Assembly (NCBI RefSeq): GCF_002567005.1
Contig: NZ_NUZU01000030.1
Span: forward strand, 83,353 to 123,948
DNA length: 40,596 nucleotides
Direction: 5' to 3'
From: Bacillus sp. AFS073361
GTDB taxonomy: Bacteria; Bacillota; Bacilli; Bacillales; Cytobacillaceae
A program made the translations under genes and the position numbers. A model generated the notes under the pieces. The model did not search any database. It saw nothing but the letters and a program-made list of their open reading frames with translations, and was not told the DNA's origin. This document shows positions 25,972-33,895 of this stretch, in pieces. The stretch's first letter is position 1. The number at the start of each line of letters is the position of its first letter.

Positions 25972-26601
25972 TTAGTATTTGTCGTTAAAAACTGACAAAT
26001 TCCGTAAACCGTTATAAGCAGTCAATAATTTCGATTCATTTTTTTCGGCTAAAGCCTCAAGCAAGCTTAAATAGTTTTCACGAGAATAGATCATCTTGCT
26101 TGAACCAAAAGAGTAGTAATAATCCTTTAAGATGGACCAAATTCTAGCAAAGAGGTGGTTATCTGCGATTTCAACTATTTGATAAAAAAAATCATTATCA
26201 TCTATAATTCCTTGCTGATTCACCCATTTTTTTAAGTTTTCAATACTTTGATCATCTATTTTATGAATGGCTAATCGAAGGCAATCCATCTCAATAAAGT
26301 TCTTTGTTTCAAACACATCTCTTTTCGCTTTTTCATCTTGCAAAATAAATGTACTAAGCAACTGAACGAGATGATTTCCCCTAAAATCCCGAATAAACGT
26401 CCCTTCACCACGTCTTGTTTCAATTAGACCAAGCAATTCTAATGCTCTAAGGGCCTCTCTAATGGAAGAGCGCCCGAAATTCAGGCGCTCAGACAATTCA
26501 CGTTCAGAAGGAATCTTATCTCCAGTTTCTAAACCATCATTGGTAATCATTTCTCGTAGTTGCTTAACAACTTCTAAGTAGACCTTGGTGTTATTTACCA
26601 C
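25972..26601 (-). CDS. GntR-family regulator, FadR/FCD-like
   Basis: A 209-residue regulator. Residues 1-75 form a classical GntR winged helix: GDKIPSERELSERLNFGRSSIREALRALELLGLIETRRGEGTFI. Residues 80-209 are an FCD-like helical domain, but the metal-binding His set is absent: position 140 is Tyr in NDFFYQI, and the only His beyond residue 113 is H149. A non-metal effector, as with E. coli FadR and acyl-CoA, is therefore possible but unproven. The start is GTG at 26601 with a weak Shine-Dalgarno, 7 bases after the malic enzyme stop, so it is co-transcribed with it. B. subtilis lacks a gene here, as I recall. The flanking palindromes suggest it controls accD-accA and its own operon. Confidence 0.9.
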   Translation of the reverse strand: MVNNTKVYLEVVKQLREMITNDGLETGDKIPSERELSERLNFGRSSIREALRALELLGLIETRRGEGTFIRDFRGNHLVQLLSTFILQDEKAKRDVFETKNFIEMDCLRLAIHKIDDQSIENLKKWVNQQGIIDDNDFFYQIVEIADNHLFARIWSILKDYYYSFGSSKMIYSRENYLSLLEALAEKNESKLLTAYNGLRNLSVFNDKY

Positions 26602-26608
26602 TTACCGA

Positions 26609-27847
26609 TCACTCACTTTTACCAATAATAGCGAGCCTCTTTGTTTTTTCCTTTATTTCTTCTGGATCAACCTTAATACGGGCAACACCTGTTTCCATCG
26701 CTGCTTTTGCTACAGCTGCGGCTACATCTGGTGCGACTCTTGGATCAAAAGGTCCTGGAATAACATAATCCGCATTAAGTTCATCCGGGCTGATCAGGTT
26801 GGCAATAGCTTCTGCTGCCGCAACTTTCATTTTTTCATTTATATGTGTAGCGCGAACATCGAGTGCACCACGGAAAATTCCTGGAAAGGCTAGAACATTG
26901 TTAACTTGGTTTGGAAAATCTGAACGACCAGTTCCTACCACTTTCGCTCCAACAGCTTTTGCATCAGCTGGCATAATTTCAGGGTCCGGATTGGCCATTG
27001 CAAAAATAATAGAATCAGAATTCATGGACGCGACCATTTCTTTAGAAAGTGCACCTGCAACTGAAACCCCAATAAATACATCCGCACCTTTGATTACATC
27101 TTCAAGGCTTCCTGATAGATTATCCCGATTTGTAAACTTTGCAACTTCAGCTTTCACCGAATTCATACCTTGTGGACGCCCTTCATAAATGGCTCCTTTG
27201 GTATCACACATAATTATGTCCCTTACACCATAACTATATAACAATTTAATAATTGCAATCCCAGCAGCGCCGGCACCGTTTGCGACAACTTTAATTTCGG
27301 TCATTTTTTTGCCAACTAACTTTAGTGCATTAACAAGCCCTGCTACTGTTACAATAGCTGTACCATGCTGGTCATCATGGAATATTGGGATATTTGCTTC
27401 CTTTTTCAATCGTTCTTCAATGACAAAACAATTGGGCGCAGCAATATCTTCCAAATTAACGCCGCCAAAAGTAGGTTCAAGCAATTTCACCGTTTCAACA
27501 ATTTTGTCTACATCGGTTGTGTTTAAACAGATTGGAAATGCATCAACTCCGGCAAAACTTTTAAACAATACTGACTTACCTTCCATTACAGGCAGGGCTG
27601 CTTCTGGTCCAATATTCCCCAGTCCAAGAACAGCTGTTCCATCGGAAACAACGGCAACCATATTCCCTTTCATGGTATATTCGTAAACCAATTCTGGTTT
27701 CTCATAGATATCTTTACATGGCTCTGCAACACCTGGTGAATAAGCTAAGCTAAGATCATGTGCATTTCGGACTTGAACTTTTGATTTCGACTCTAACTTT
27801 CCCTTGTTAATTCGATGCATATGTAATGCTTCTTCACGTAATGTCAA
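26609..27847 (-). CDS. ytsJ: NADP-type malic enzyme (YtsJ-like)
   Basis: A 412-residue enzyme converting malate to pyruvate, CO2 and NAD(P)H. The malic N-terminal domain has SLAYSPGVAEPC and NLEDIAAPNCFVIEERL, with IFHDDQHGTAIV providing metal-binding Asp residues. The cofactor domain has ANGAGAAGIA and MANPDPEIMPADA. It is closest to YtsJ, the main NADPH-producing malic enzyme of B. subtilis, judging by sequence and location. A GTG at 27856 overlaps the Shine-Dalgarno; TTG at 27847 is well spaced and gives MTLREEALHMH, matching the YtsJ start. It is followed by the gntR gene in one operon. Confidence 0.94.
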   Translation of the reverse strand: MTLREEALHMHRINKGKLESKSKVQVRNAHDLSLAYSPGVAEPCKDIYEKPELVYEYTMKGNMVAVVSDGTAVLGLGNIGPEAALPVMEGKSVLFKSFAGVDAFPICLNTTDVDKIVETVKLLEPTFGGVNLEDIAAPNCFVIEERLKKEANIPIFHDDQHGTAIVTVAGLVNALKLVGKKMTEIKVVANGAGAAGIAIIKLLYSYGVRDIIMCDTKGAIYEGRPQGMNSVKAEVAKFTNRDNLSGSLEDVIKGADVFIGVSVAGALSKEMVASMNSDSIIFAMANPDPEIMPADAKAVGAKVVGTGRSDFPNQVNNVLAFPGIFRGALDVRATHINEKMKVAAAEAIANLISPDELNADYVIPGPFDPRVAPDVAAAVAKAAMETGVARIKVDPEEIKEKTKRLAIIGKSE

Positions 27848-27914
27848 GATATCCACCCCTCAAATTTTTACAAACATTTACAAACTTTCTCACTTATGCA
27901 GCCCGCTATTATTA

Positions 27915-27927
27915 GTGGTCAGACCAC
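27915..27927. promoter_or_regulatory. FadR-type operator upstream of the malic enzyme-gntR operon
   Basis: GTGGTCAGACCAC, identical to 25884-25896, lies at about +10 to +22 relative to the predicted transcription start. From there a bound protein would block elongation or initiation. Because gntR is in this operon, the site implies autoregulation. Confidence 0.82.
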
Positions 27928-27942
27928 ACTTGTCTCATTATC

Positions 27943-27970
27943 ACTATAACATATCTGTGATAGTTGTAAA
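27943..27970 (-). promoter_or_regulatory. Promoter of the malic enzyme-gntR operon
   Basis: On the minus strand TTTACA (27965-27970) and TATAGT (27943-27948) are 16 bp apart, each one base off consensus. The promoter begins right after the dnaE stop. No terminator separates it from dnaE. Confidence 0.7.
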
Positions 27971-27973
27971 GAA

Positions 27974-30900
27974 TTATTCCTTCAGGACGACATTTTTCGG
28001 GCCAAGCATCCCTCTTAATAATTGCAATAATTCAAAGGTTGGATTGATATTATTTTCTTCACCTAACTTTATTGTTTTGCGGCTTTTTTCATAGTGTAAA
28101 ATGACGGATGCAGTTCCTTGGTTTTCTTTAATGAGCTGGTGAATTTGGAAAAGTAATTTGTCATCTTGTTTTTCCTCTATTATTTTCAAATATAATACTG
28201 ATTGTTTACTTGTTTTTGTTTTTAGCCACTCTTCTATATGAAAAACGTGTTGAATGATAAATTGCTGTTTCCCATCACGTTCTTCGATTTTCCCCTCGAG
28301 CAATGTAAACTTCCCATGTCCTAATAGGTGCGAATATTTCTTGTATACATTAGGAAAGGCGACGGCTTCCATTTCACCGCTTGAATCACTGATCGTTAAA
28401 AAGGCCATTGAATCACCTTTTTTGGTGCGAATTGATTTCATTGAGGTGATATATACTCCAGTAGCGACCCGCTGGTTCTTATGAGTTATTCCAAATAAGG
28501 ATTGTGCACCACTTCGTTTCAGCTGCTCTTCGTAAATAGATACCGGATGGTCAGAAAGATAAAAACCAAGGGCCTCTTTTTCAAATGTCAGCTTATTCTC
28601 CTGGCTGATTGGATCCACTTGCAGGTATTTCGGCTTTGGCATGAATTCATCTTCAAACAAATCAAATTGGTTATTGTCAGCCGGTTTAAATATTTGTGCA
28701 TGTTCCATCGCCACATCTAAACTAGCAAGCAATACAGCACGATCTTCACCAAATTCGTCGAAGCAGCCAGAGTGAACCAGGAACTCGAGCGTCTTTCGAT
28801 TGATGGCTTTAGTAGATACCCGAATACAAAAATCAAATAAGTCAACAAACTTTTTCTTTTTCCTGGCCTGAAAGATTTCTTTTAAGGCAGCAGCCCCCAC
28901 ACTTTTTATCGCTGCCAGGCTGAAACGGATTCCCTCTTGTTCCACTTGAAAGGAGTACCCGCTATAGTTGATGGATGGTGGCAGGACTGTGATTTCTTTT
29001 TGTTTCGTCTCCATCACGTATTGTGCTATTTTCGTGTCGTTTCCTATTGCCGAGGTAAGCAGACCAGCCATAAAATAAACCGGATAATTTGCTTTTAAAT
29101 ATGCTAATTGATAGGCGATCATACTATAGGCAACGGCATGACTTCGATTAAATCCATAGTTAGCAAAGCGAACGATTAAATCATAAATATCATTAGCTAA
29201 GGTATGTTCATACCCTTTTTTTAGGGCTCCTTGAACAAAATGGCTGCGCTCTTGATCAAGAATATCCTTTTTCTTTTTTCCAACTGCCCGTCTTAATAAA
29301 TCGGCTTCACCAAGTGAGAATCCAGCCATTTTTGAAGCTATTTGGATAATTTGTTCTTGGTAGACAATAACACCATATGTATTCTCAAGGATTGGCCGTA
29401 AATCAGGGTGTGGATAGTCAACTTTTTGAATACCGTGTTTCCTATCAATAAAGAGCGGGATATTTTCCATTGGTCCTGGGCGGTATAAGGCATTGACTGC
29501 AACAATATCTTCAAATCGGGAAGGCTTAAGACGTGTTAAAACCTTGCGCATTCCTTCTGACTCCAGCTGAAATACACCCGTTGTTTCACCTTTGGCTAAT
29601 AGCGCAAAAGTCAATGTGTCATCTAATGGTATCGAACCTATATTTATTTTCTTACCTGTTTTACGTGTGATTGAGGATACAATTGAATCAATCAATGTAA
29701 GGTTCCGCAAGCCTAGAAAGTCCATTTTTAAGAGGCCGATTTCCTCCAGATGTTCCATTGAAAATTGTGTTAGAAAAACATGGTTAGACCCTCGTTGGAT
29801 GGGGATTAAATCAATGAGCGGCTTCTCACTTATGACTACACCAGCTGCATGTGTGGAAGTATGACGCGGCAGTCCTTCTAGTTTTAAAGCCGTTTCAAAT
29901 AGGCGTTTATTCATAGGACTTTCATTAATAAACTTTCTTAGGGCTTCTGATTCTTTATAGGCACCTTTAAGGTCAATTCCTAATCGTGACGGGATCATCC
30001 TTGATACATGTTCAAGCTCCTTGGAATTTAACCCGAATACCTTGCCAATATCTCTAAGTACTGCCTTGGCTGCAAGCGTTCCAAAGGTAACGATCTGTGC
30101 GACATGCAGTTCACCGTATTTTCCTGCAACATAGTTAATCACCTCATCACGGCGATGGTCTGGAAAATCAATATCTATATCCGGCATAGAAATTCGTTCA
30201 GGATTTAAAAACCTCTCAAATAGTAGATTATGCTTTAGTGGATCCACATCTGTAATGTATAAAACATAAGCCACCAATGAACCCGCTGCTGAACCCCTCC
30301 CAGGCCCAGTTAAAATCCCATTCTCACGTGCGTATTTCATAAAATCCCACACAATTAAAAAATAATTGCTAAACTTCATCCGTTTAATGACCGCTAATTC
30401 ATAGGACAACCGTTCAAAATATTCCTGCGCAGGCGAGGAAAAACGTTCACTTAATCCCTGTTTGCACAACATTTCAAGGTAGTCCTCAGCAGGAATCCCT
30501 TTTTCTGTTGGAAATGCAGGCAAGTAGGTTTTATTTAACTCAATGTTAAATTGACATCTGTTAGCAATTCGGATTGTGTTTTCTAATGCATCGGGGAAAT
30601 CTGAAAAACAATCGACCATTTCACTTGCAGTTTTTAAATAGAACTGATCGTTTTCTAACGTTTCTCTGTGGTCATCTTGCAATTTATCACCATTTTTTAT
30701 GGCTAACAAACACTCATGGGCAAACATATCTTCTTTTTCTAAATAATGGACCTGATTTGTGGCTGCAATCGGGACATTCATTTCTTTGGACAAACTAGTA
30801 AGCATATTTCTCATTTTTGTTTCTTGTTCGAGTTGGTGATTTTGAATTGCTAGGAAAAAGTTATTCTTGCCAAAAATGGAATCTAGTTTTCTAATTAGTT

Positions 30901-31336
30901 CTTTAGCCCTTTCCTCGTCGCCATTAATGAGCAACTGCTCAATTTCTCCTTCGAGACCAGGAGTAAGCGCAATGAGACCATCTGAATAATGTTTCAGCCA
31001 TTTCAAAGGGATTCCATGATCCGTTTTGGTTTGAACGGTACTAGATATCTTTAAAAGATTTCTATAACCAGAATCATTTTCAGCGAGTAAGACTAGTGGA
31101 AAGGATTCATTAGAGGTGTACTCACTTTCCACATCCACTGTTAATCCAATAATAGGTTTCATATTATTTTTTTGGCACAATTTATAAAATTCAATGGTTC
31201 CGTACATGACGTTCCTGTCCGTTAACGCAATGGCAGAAAAACCTTTTGACTGTGCATTTTTTATTAAATCCGGGACTGATGCCGTACTTGATAATAAACT
31301 ATAGGCACTATATACATGCAGGTGAATAAAAGACAT
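27974..31336 (-). CDS. dnaE: DNA polymerase III alpha subunit DnaE
   Basis: A 1120-residue C-family polymerase that, in B. subtilis, extends RNA primers before handing over to PolC. The N-terminal PHP domain opens FIHLHVYSAYSLL. The palm has GPGRGSAAGSLVAYVL and PDIDIDFPDHRRDEVI with catalytic Asp residues, then YRPGPMENIPLF. YGVIVYQEQIIQIAS and FNRSHAVAYSMIAYQLA are finger-region motifs. A C-terminal OB fold (KSIRTKKGDSMAFLTISD) follows. It is shorter than the E. coli enzyme at the C terminus, as usual for Bacillus DnaE. ATG at 31336 follows AAGGGGGTG. Confidence 0.97.
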   Translation of the reverse strand: MSFIHLHVYSAYSLLSSTASVPDLIKNAQSKGFSAIALTDRNVMYGTIEFYKLCQKNNMKPIIGLTVDVESEYTSNESFPLVLLAENDSGYRNLLKISSTVQTKTDHGIPLKWLKHYSDGLIALTPGLEGEIEQLLINGDEERAKELIRKLDSIFGKNNFFLAIQNHQLEQETKMRNMLTSLSKEMNVPIAATNQVHYLEKEDMFAHECLLAIKNGDKLQDDHRETLENDQFYLKTASEMVDCFSDFPDALENTIRIANRCQFNIELNKTYLPAFPTEKGIPAEDYLEMLCKQGLSERFSSPAQEYFERLSYELAVIKRMKFSNYFLIVWDFMKYARENGILTGPGRGSAAGSLVAYVLYITDVDPLKHNLLFERFLNPERISMPDIDIDFPDHRRDEVINYVAGKYGELHVAQIVTFGTLAAKAVLRDIGKVFGLNSKELEHVSRMIPSRLGIDLKGAYKESEALRKFINESPMNKRLFETALKLEGLPRHTSTHAAGVVISEKPLIDLIPIQRGSNHVFLTQFSMEHLEEIGLLKMDFLGLRNLTLIDSIVSSITRKTGKKINIGSIPLDDTLTFALLAKGETTGVFQLESEGMRKVLTRLKPSRFEDIVAVNALYRPGPMENIPLFIDRKHGIQKVDYPHPDLRPILENTYGVIVYQEQIIQIASKMAGFSLGEADLLRRAVGKKKKDILDQERSHFVQGALKKGYEHTLANDIYDLIVRFANYGFNRSHAVAYSMIAYQLAYLKANYPVYFMAGLLTSAIGNDTKIAQYVMETKQKEITVLPPSINYSGYSFQVEQEGIRFSLAAIKSVGAAALKEIFQARKKKKFVDLFDFCIRVSTKAINRKTLEFLVHSGCFDEFGEDRAVLLASLDVAMEHAQIFKPADNNQFDLFEDEFMPKPKYLQVDPISQENKLTFEKEALGFYLSDHPVSIYEEQLKRSGAQSLFGITHKNQRVATGVYITSMKSIRTKKGDSMAFLTISDSSGEMEAVAFPNVYKKYSHLLGHGKFTLLEGKIEERDGKQQFIIQHVFHIEEWLKTKTSKQSVLYLKIIEEKQDDKLLFQIHQLIKENQGTASVILHYEKSRKTIKLGEENNINPTFELLQLLRGMLGPKNVVLKE

Positions 31337-31417
31337 ATTGTCACCCCCTTAATTCGAAAATCTCTCCCTCTATTATAAAACTTAATTGCCAAAAAGGAAA
31401 ATATGTTCTCATTTTAT

Positions 31418-31486
31418 GCTCTGGTAAATTTGCCTGTTGATTTCCACTCCAGGCGCTTCGCTTTCCGCGGGCGGTCCGGGGAGCCT
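31418..31486 (+). repeat. Truncated copy of the GC-rich repeat
   Basis: About 69 bases match the left part of the full repeat (from about 4844 to 4912) with few differences. The match then stops abruptly at GGGGAGCCT, and the remaining 110 or so bases, including the right terminal repeat, are missing. It lies between dnaE and the ytrH promoter, in the same orientation as the full copy. Confidence 0.85.
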
Positions 31487-31507
31487 AATCCTATCCATTT
31501 TAAAAAA

Positions 31508-31536
31508 CATATTTCTATTAGTTTGTCCATATACAT
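31508..31536 (+). promoter_or_regulatory. Candidate sigma-E promoter of ytrH-ytrI
   Basis: CATATTT (31508-31514, with an ATATT core) and CATATACAT (31528-31536) are separated by about 14 bp. They resemble the sigma-E boxes KMATATT and CATACAMT, with mismatches in the -10. ytrHI is a sigma-E operon in B. subtilis. Confidence 0.4.
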
Positions 31537-31573
31537 GAGTATTGGGTATTGACTATGTGTAGAGGCGGTTGAC

Positions 31574-31915
31574 ATGATGAAAGAGATTGGTTTTTTTCCT
31601 GCTTTTATTGAAAGCTACTTTATTGCCTTGGGAGTCGTACTCGGCGGATCACTTATAGGGGGAATTGCTTCATTCCTAACCGGGCAGCCGCCGCTGACAA
31701 CTGTTTATCGCTTATCTTCAGCGCTAAGAATCTGGGCCATTGTATCCGCTATAGGTGGAACGTTCGACGCGGTTTATACATTTGAAAGAGGTTTATTTAA
31801 CGCCGATACAAAGGATCTTTTTAAACAGTTTTTATTAATCCTCTCCGCCTTAGGTGGTGCCCAGACTGGTGCCCTTATCATTAATTGGTTAACACAGGAG
31901 CATATCTCATCATGA
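31574..31915 (+). CDS. ytrH: YtrH, sporulation membrane protein
   Basis: A 113-residue membrane protein needed for efficient sporulation in B. subtilis, with no known biochemical activity. Three hydrophobic segments are visible: SYFIALGVVLGGSLIGGIAS, LRIWAIVSAIGGTFDA and LLILSALGGAQTGALIINWL. Two adjacent ATG codons follow AGAGGCGG, and the first has adequate spacing. Its TGA overlaps the ytrI ATG, so the two are coupled. A candidate sigma-E promoter lies upstream. Confidence 0.9.
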   Translation: MMKEIGFFPAFIESYFIALGVVLGGSLIGGIASFLTGQPPLTTVYRLSSALRIWAIVSAIGGTFDAVYTFERGLFNADTKDLFKQFLLILSALGGAQTGALIINWLTQEHISS

Positions 31916-32412
31916 GAATTCCGCCATTATATCGAAAACCTGCCTGGCAGCGTTTTTTTGCAGGAATGGCCGTCGGGGGCGCTATAAGCTGGTGCATTTT
32001 TTTATATATTTACGGAGTCTGGCAGGAAGAGAACACCGAATTAATTCGGAAACAAGCCCAGGAGATTGTGGACTTAAACGAGGAGAAAAAAATTTGGCAA
32101 GAAGAATATAAAGAAATCAACAAACGGAATATCGAACAGCTGACGGTACAGAAAATCAATATTCGAATTACAAACTGGGAAAAGTATAAACTTGACTCAT
32201 TAAGTGTTTTAGAGACAGAAGACTCAGTGAAAGATGATATTAGTATGATGCTAGCAAAAGATATTGAAACCGTCTATAAAAGTAAGGACCTTCTGAAAAA
32301 GATTATTGAAAATAAGCCCGTAAAAATAAATGATAAAAGATATAAACTCAAGGTTAAAGAAATGGTTTTTTATACCAACCTTTCCATTCAACTAGAGATT
32401 CAGTTTGAATAA
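31912..32412 (+). CDS. ytrI: YtrI, sporulation membrane protein
   Basis: A 166-residue protein with a short basic N terminus (RIPPLYRKPAWQRFF), one membrane helix (AGMAVGGAISWCIFLYIYGVW) and a long outer domain. The domain begins with a charged coiled coil, about residues 38-85, and ends in a beta-rich part. It is required for normal sporulation in B. subtilis and expressed with ytrH. The start is the ATG in the ATGA overlap with ytrH, after AGGAGC; the longer frame from 31885 lies inside ytrH. A terminator follows. Confidence 0.9.
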   Translation: MRIPPLYRKPAWQRFFAGMAVGGAISWCIFLYIYGVWQEENTELIRKQAQEIVDLNEEKKIWQEEYKEINKRNIEQLTVQKINIRITNWEKYKLDSLSVLETEDSVKDDISMMLAKDIETVYKSKDLLKKIIENKPVKINDKRYKLKVKEMVFYTNLSIQLEIQFE

Positions 32413-32417
32413 CAAGA

Positions 32418-32448
32418 AATCGGCCCCTTCTACGAGGGCCGATTTTTT
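32418..32448. terminator. Terminator after ytrI, shared with nrnA
   Basis: AATCGGCCC and GGGCCGATT form a perfect stem, with a T run on the plus strand and a T-poor but usable tail on the minus strand. It lies between the convergent ytrI and nrnA stops. Confidence 0.9.
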
Positions 32449-33399
32449 CTATTTGCTTAAAGAATAGGTTTCACAAACTTCACCAAGTGCTTTTAATACA
32501 TCGTCTACTTCGTTCCACGAATAGATGGAGGCTCCGGAAGCTAGTGGATGTCCTCCTCCTTTGAACTTTCTTGCAACTACATTAATAACTGGGCCTTTGG
32601 AACGCAGCCGGACTCTTATTTGCTCGTCTTCCTCAATAAAGAATACCCATGCCTTAATCCCTTTTACATTCCCTAATATTCCGACAAGCAGTGATGCTTC
32701 TGCTGGTTTTGCATTGTATTCTTCGAGAAGTTCTTTTGTTAATTTAACCGATGCAACACCGTTTTCCTGAAGTTCAAAATTTTGAAGTATATATCCGTTT
32801 AATTTAACGATATTGAGATCTAATTCATACATCTTGTCAAATAACTCGGTACGAGAAAAATTATAATGGATCAATTCTCCAGCATAGCCCAGCGTTTTTT
32901 CTGTTGTACTCGGGAATAGAAATCTGCCCGTATCGCCGACTATACCAGCGTATAGAAGTCTAGCTGCTGAATCGTTCATTTTTAGCCCTTTGGCTTGTCC
33001 CTTTAGATAAAATTCATAAATCATTTCGCTGCATGAGCTGGCACTTGTATCCACCCATAGTAAATCACCATATGGGTCTTCATTTGGGTGGTGATCAATT
33101 TTTATTAATTTATCACCAAGTGTGTATCGTTTGTCACAAATTCTTTCCTCATTTGCAGTATCACAAACGATTACTAATGCCCCATTGTAAACTTCATCTT
33201 CAATCACATCCAGCCTGCGCATGTAATGAAGAGTTGGTTCTTCTAGACCAACAGCATAAATCTTTTTATCCGGAAAGGATTCTTGTAAAATAGCTGCCAA
33301 GCCGCCTTGTGAACCATATGCATCCGGGTCTGGACGGACGTGACGGTGAATGATTATGGTTTCATATTTTTCAATCTCTGCTAATATTTGCTCAATCAT
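32449..33399 (-). CDS. nrnA: NrnA, DHH-family oligoribonuclease and pAp phosphatase
   Basis: A 316-residue enzyme that degrades short RNA oligomers and dephosphorylates 3'-phosphoadenosine 5'-phosphate in B. subtilis (YtqI). The DHH domain has HRHVRPDPDAYGS, VIVCDTAN and KIDHHPNEDPYG, which supply the metal-binding Asp and His residues. The C-terminal DHHA1 domain ends with the substrate loop KGGGHPLASGASI. ATG at 33399 follows AAAGGAGA. It is divergent from ytpI and convergent with ytrI. Confidence 0.95.
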   Translation of the reverse strand: MIEQILAEIEKYETIIIHRHVRPDPDAYGSQGGLAAILQESFPDKKIYAVGLEEPTLHYMRRLDVIEDEVYNGALVIVCDTANEERICDKRYTLGDKLIKIDHHPNEDPYGDLLWVDTSASSCSEMIYEFYLKGQAKGLKMNDSAARLLYAGIVGDTGRFLFPSTTEKTLGYAGELIHYNFSRTELFDKMYELDLNIVKLNGYILQNFELQENGVASVKLTKELLEEYNAKPAEASLLVGILGNVKGIKAWVFFIEEDEQIRVRLRSKGPVINVVARKFKGGGHPLASGASIYSWNEVDDVLKALGEVCETYSLSK

Positions 33400-33495
33400 G
33401 GGCGCTTCTCCTTTACCAACTCATAAACCATGGTGGTCTTTTTTTGTTTTTACAGGTACAATAATAGAAGATTTTCTATGCTTGGAGGAAATAAT

Positions 33496-33807
33496 ATGTT
33501 TGTACTTGTTATATTAATTGCTATACTCTTTGCTTTCTACCTATTTTATAAAACAAAATACATCAGAAGCAACCGTTTAGTAGAAAAGAAATGGCTTGCG
33601 GCTAAATCAAATATTGCATTAGGGCTTTTTGTCTCTTTATTCGGAATTAATCACATGTTATTTATTTCCGAAACAACGGTTATGTATATTGTTGCCGCAG
33701 TTTTTATTGTTTATGGAGCCATATTCAGCTGGATTGGTTACAAAAAATACAAGCATTACCTTCCTTTCGCAATCGAGGAAGCAAAGAATTTTGAATTACA
33801 AAAATAA
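33496..33807 (+). CDS. ytpI: YtpI-like membrane protein
   Basis: A 103-residue protein with about three membrane segments: FVLVILIAILFAFYLFY, NIALGLFVSLFGINHMLF and TVMYIVAAVFIVYGAIFSWIG. The ends are charged. It matches YtpI in size, type and position between nrnA and ytoI; function unknown. The frame opens at 33430, but ATG at 33496 follows GGAGG with 7-base spacing and starts directly with the first membrane helix. Confidence 0.85.
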   Translation: MFVLVILIAILFAFYLFYKTKYIRSNRLVEKKWLAAKSNIALGLFVSLFGINHMLFISETTVMYIVAAVFIVYGAIFSWIGYKKYKHYLPFAIEEAKNFELQK

Positions 33808-33815
33808 AAAGTCTG

Positions 33816-33848
33816 AAGCCGCTTCTCTTATGAAGCGGCTTTGTTTAT
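33816..33848 (+). terminator. ytpI terminator
   Basis: AAGCCGCTTC and GAAGCGGCTT form a perfect 10-bp stem with a 6-base loop, followed by TTTGTTTATTT. Confidence 0.9.
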
Positions 33849-33895
33849 TTCGATAACTATCTAGATCCAGTGCCAAGTAGCTTCCGCTTTTCTTT

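Noticed and set aside
27867..27885. Direct repeat of TTTACAAAC (10-bp period) in the malic enzyme leader
   Set aside because: AT-rich, short and without a known binding protein; it could be chance.
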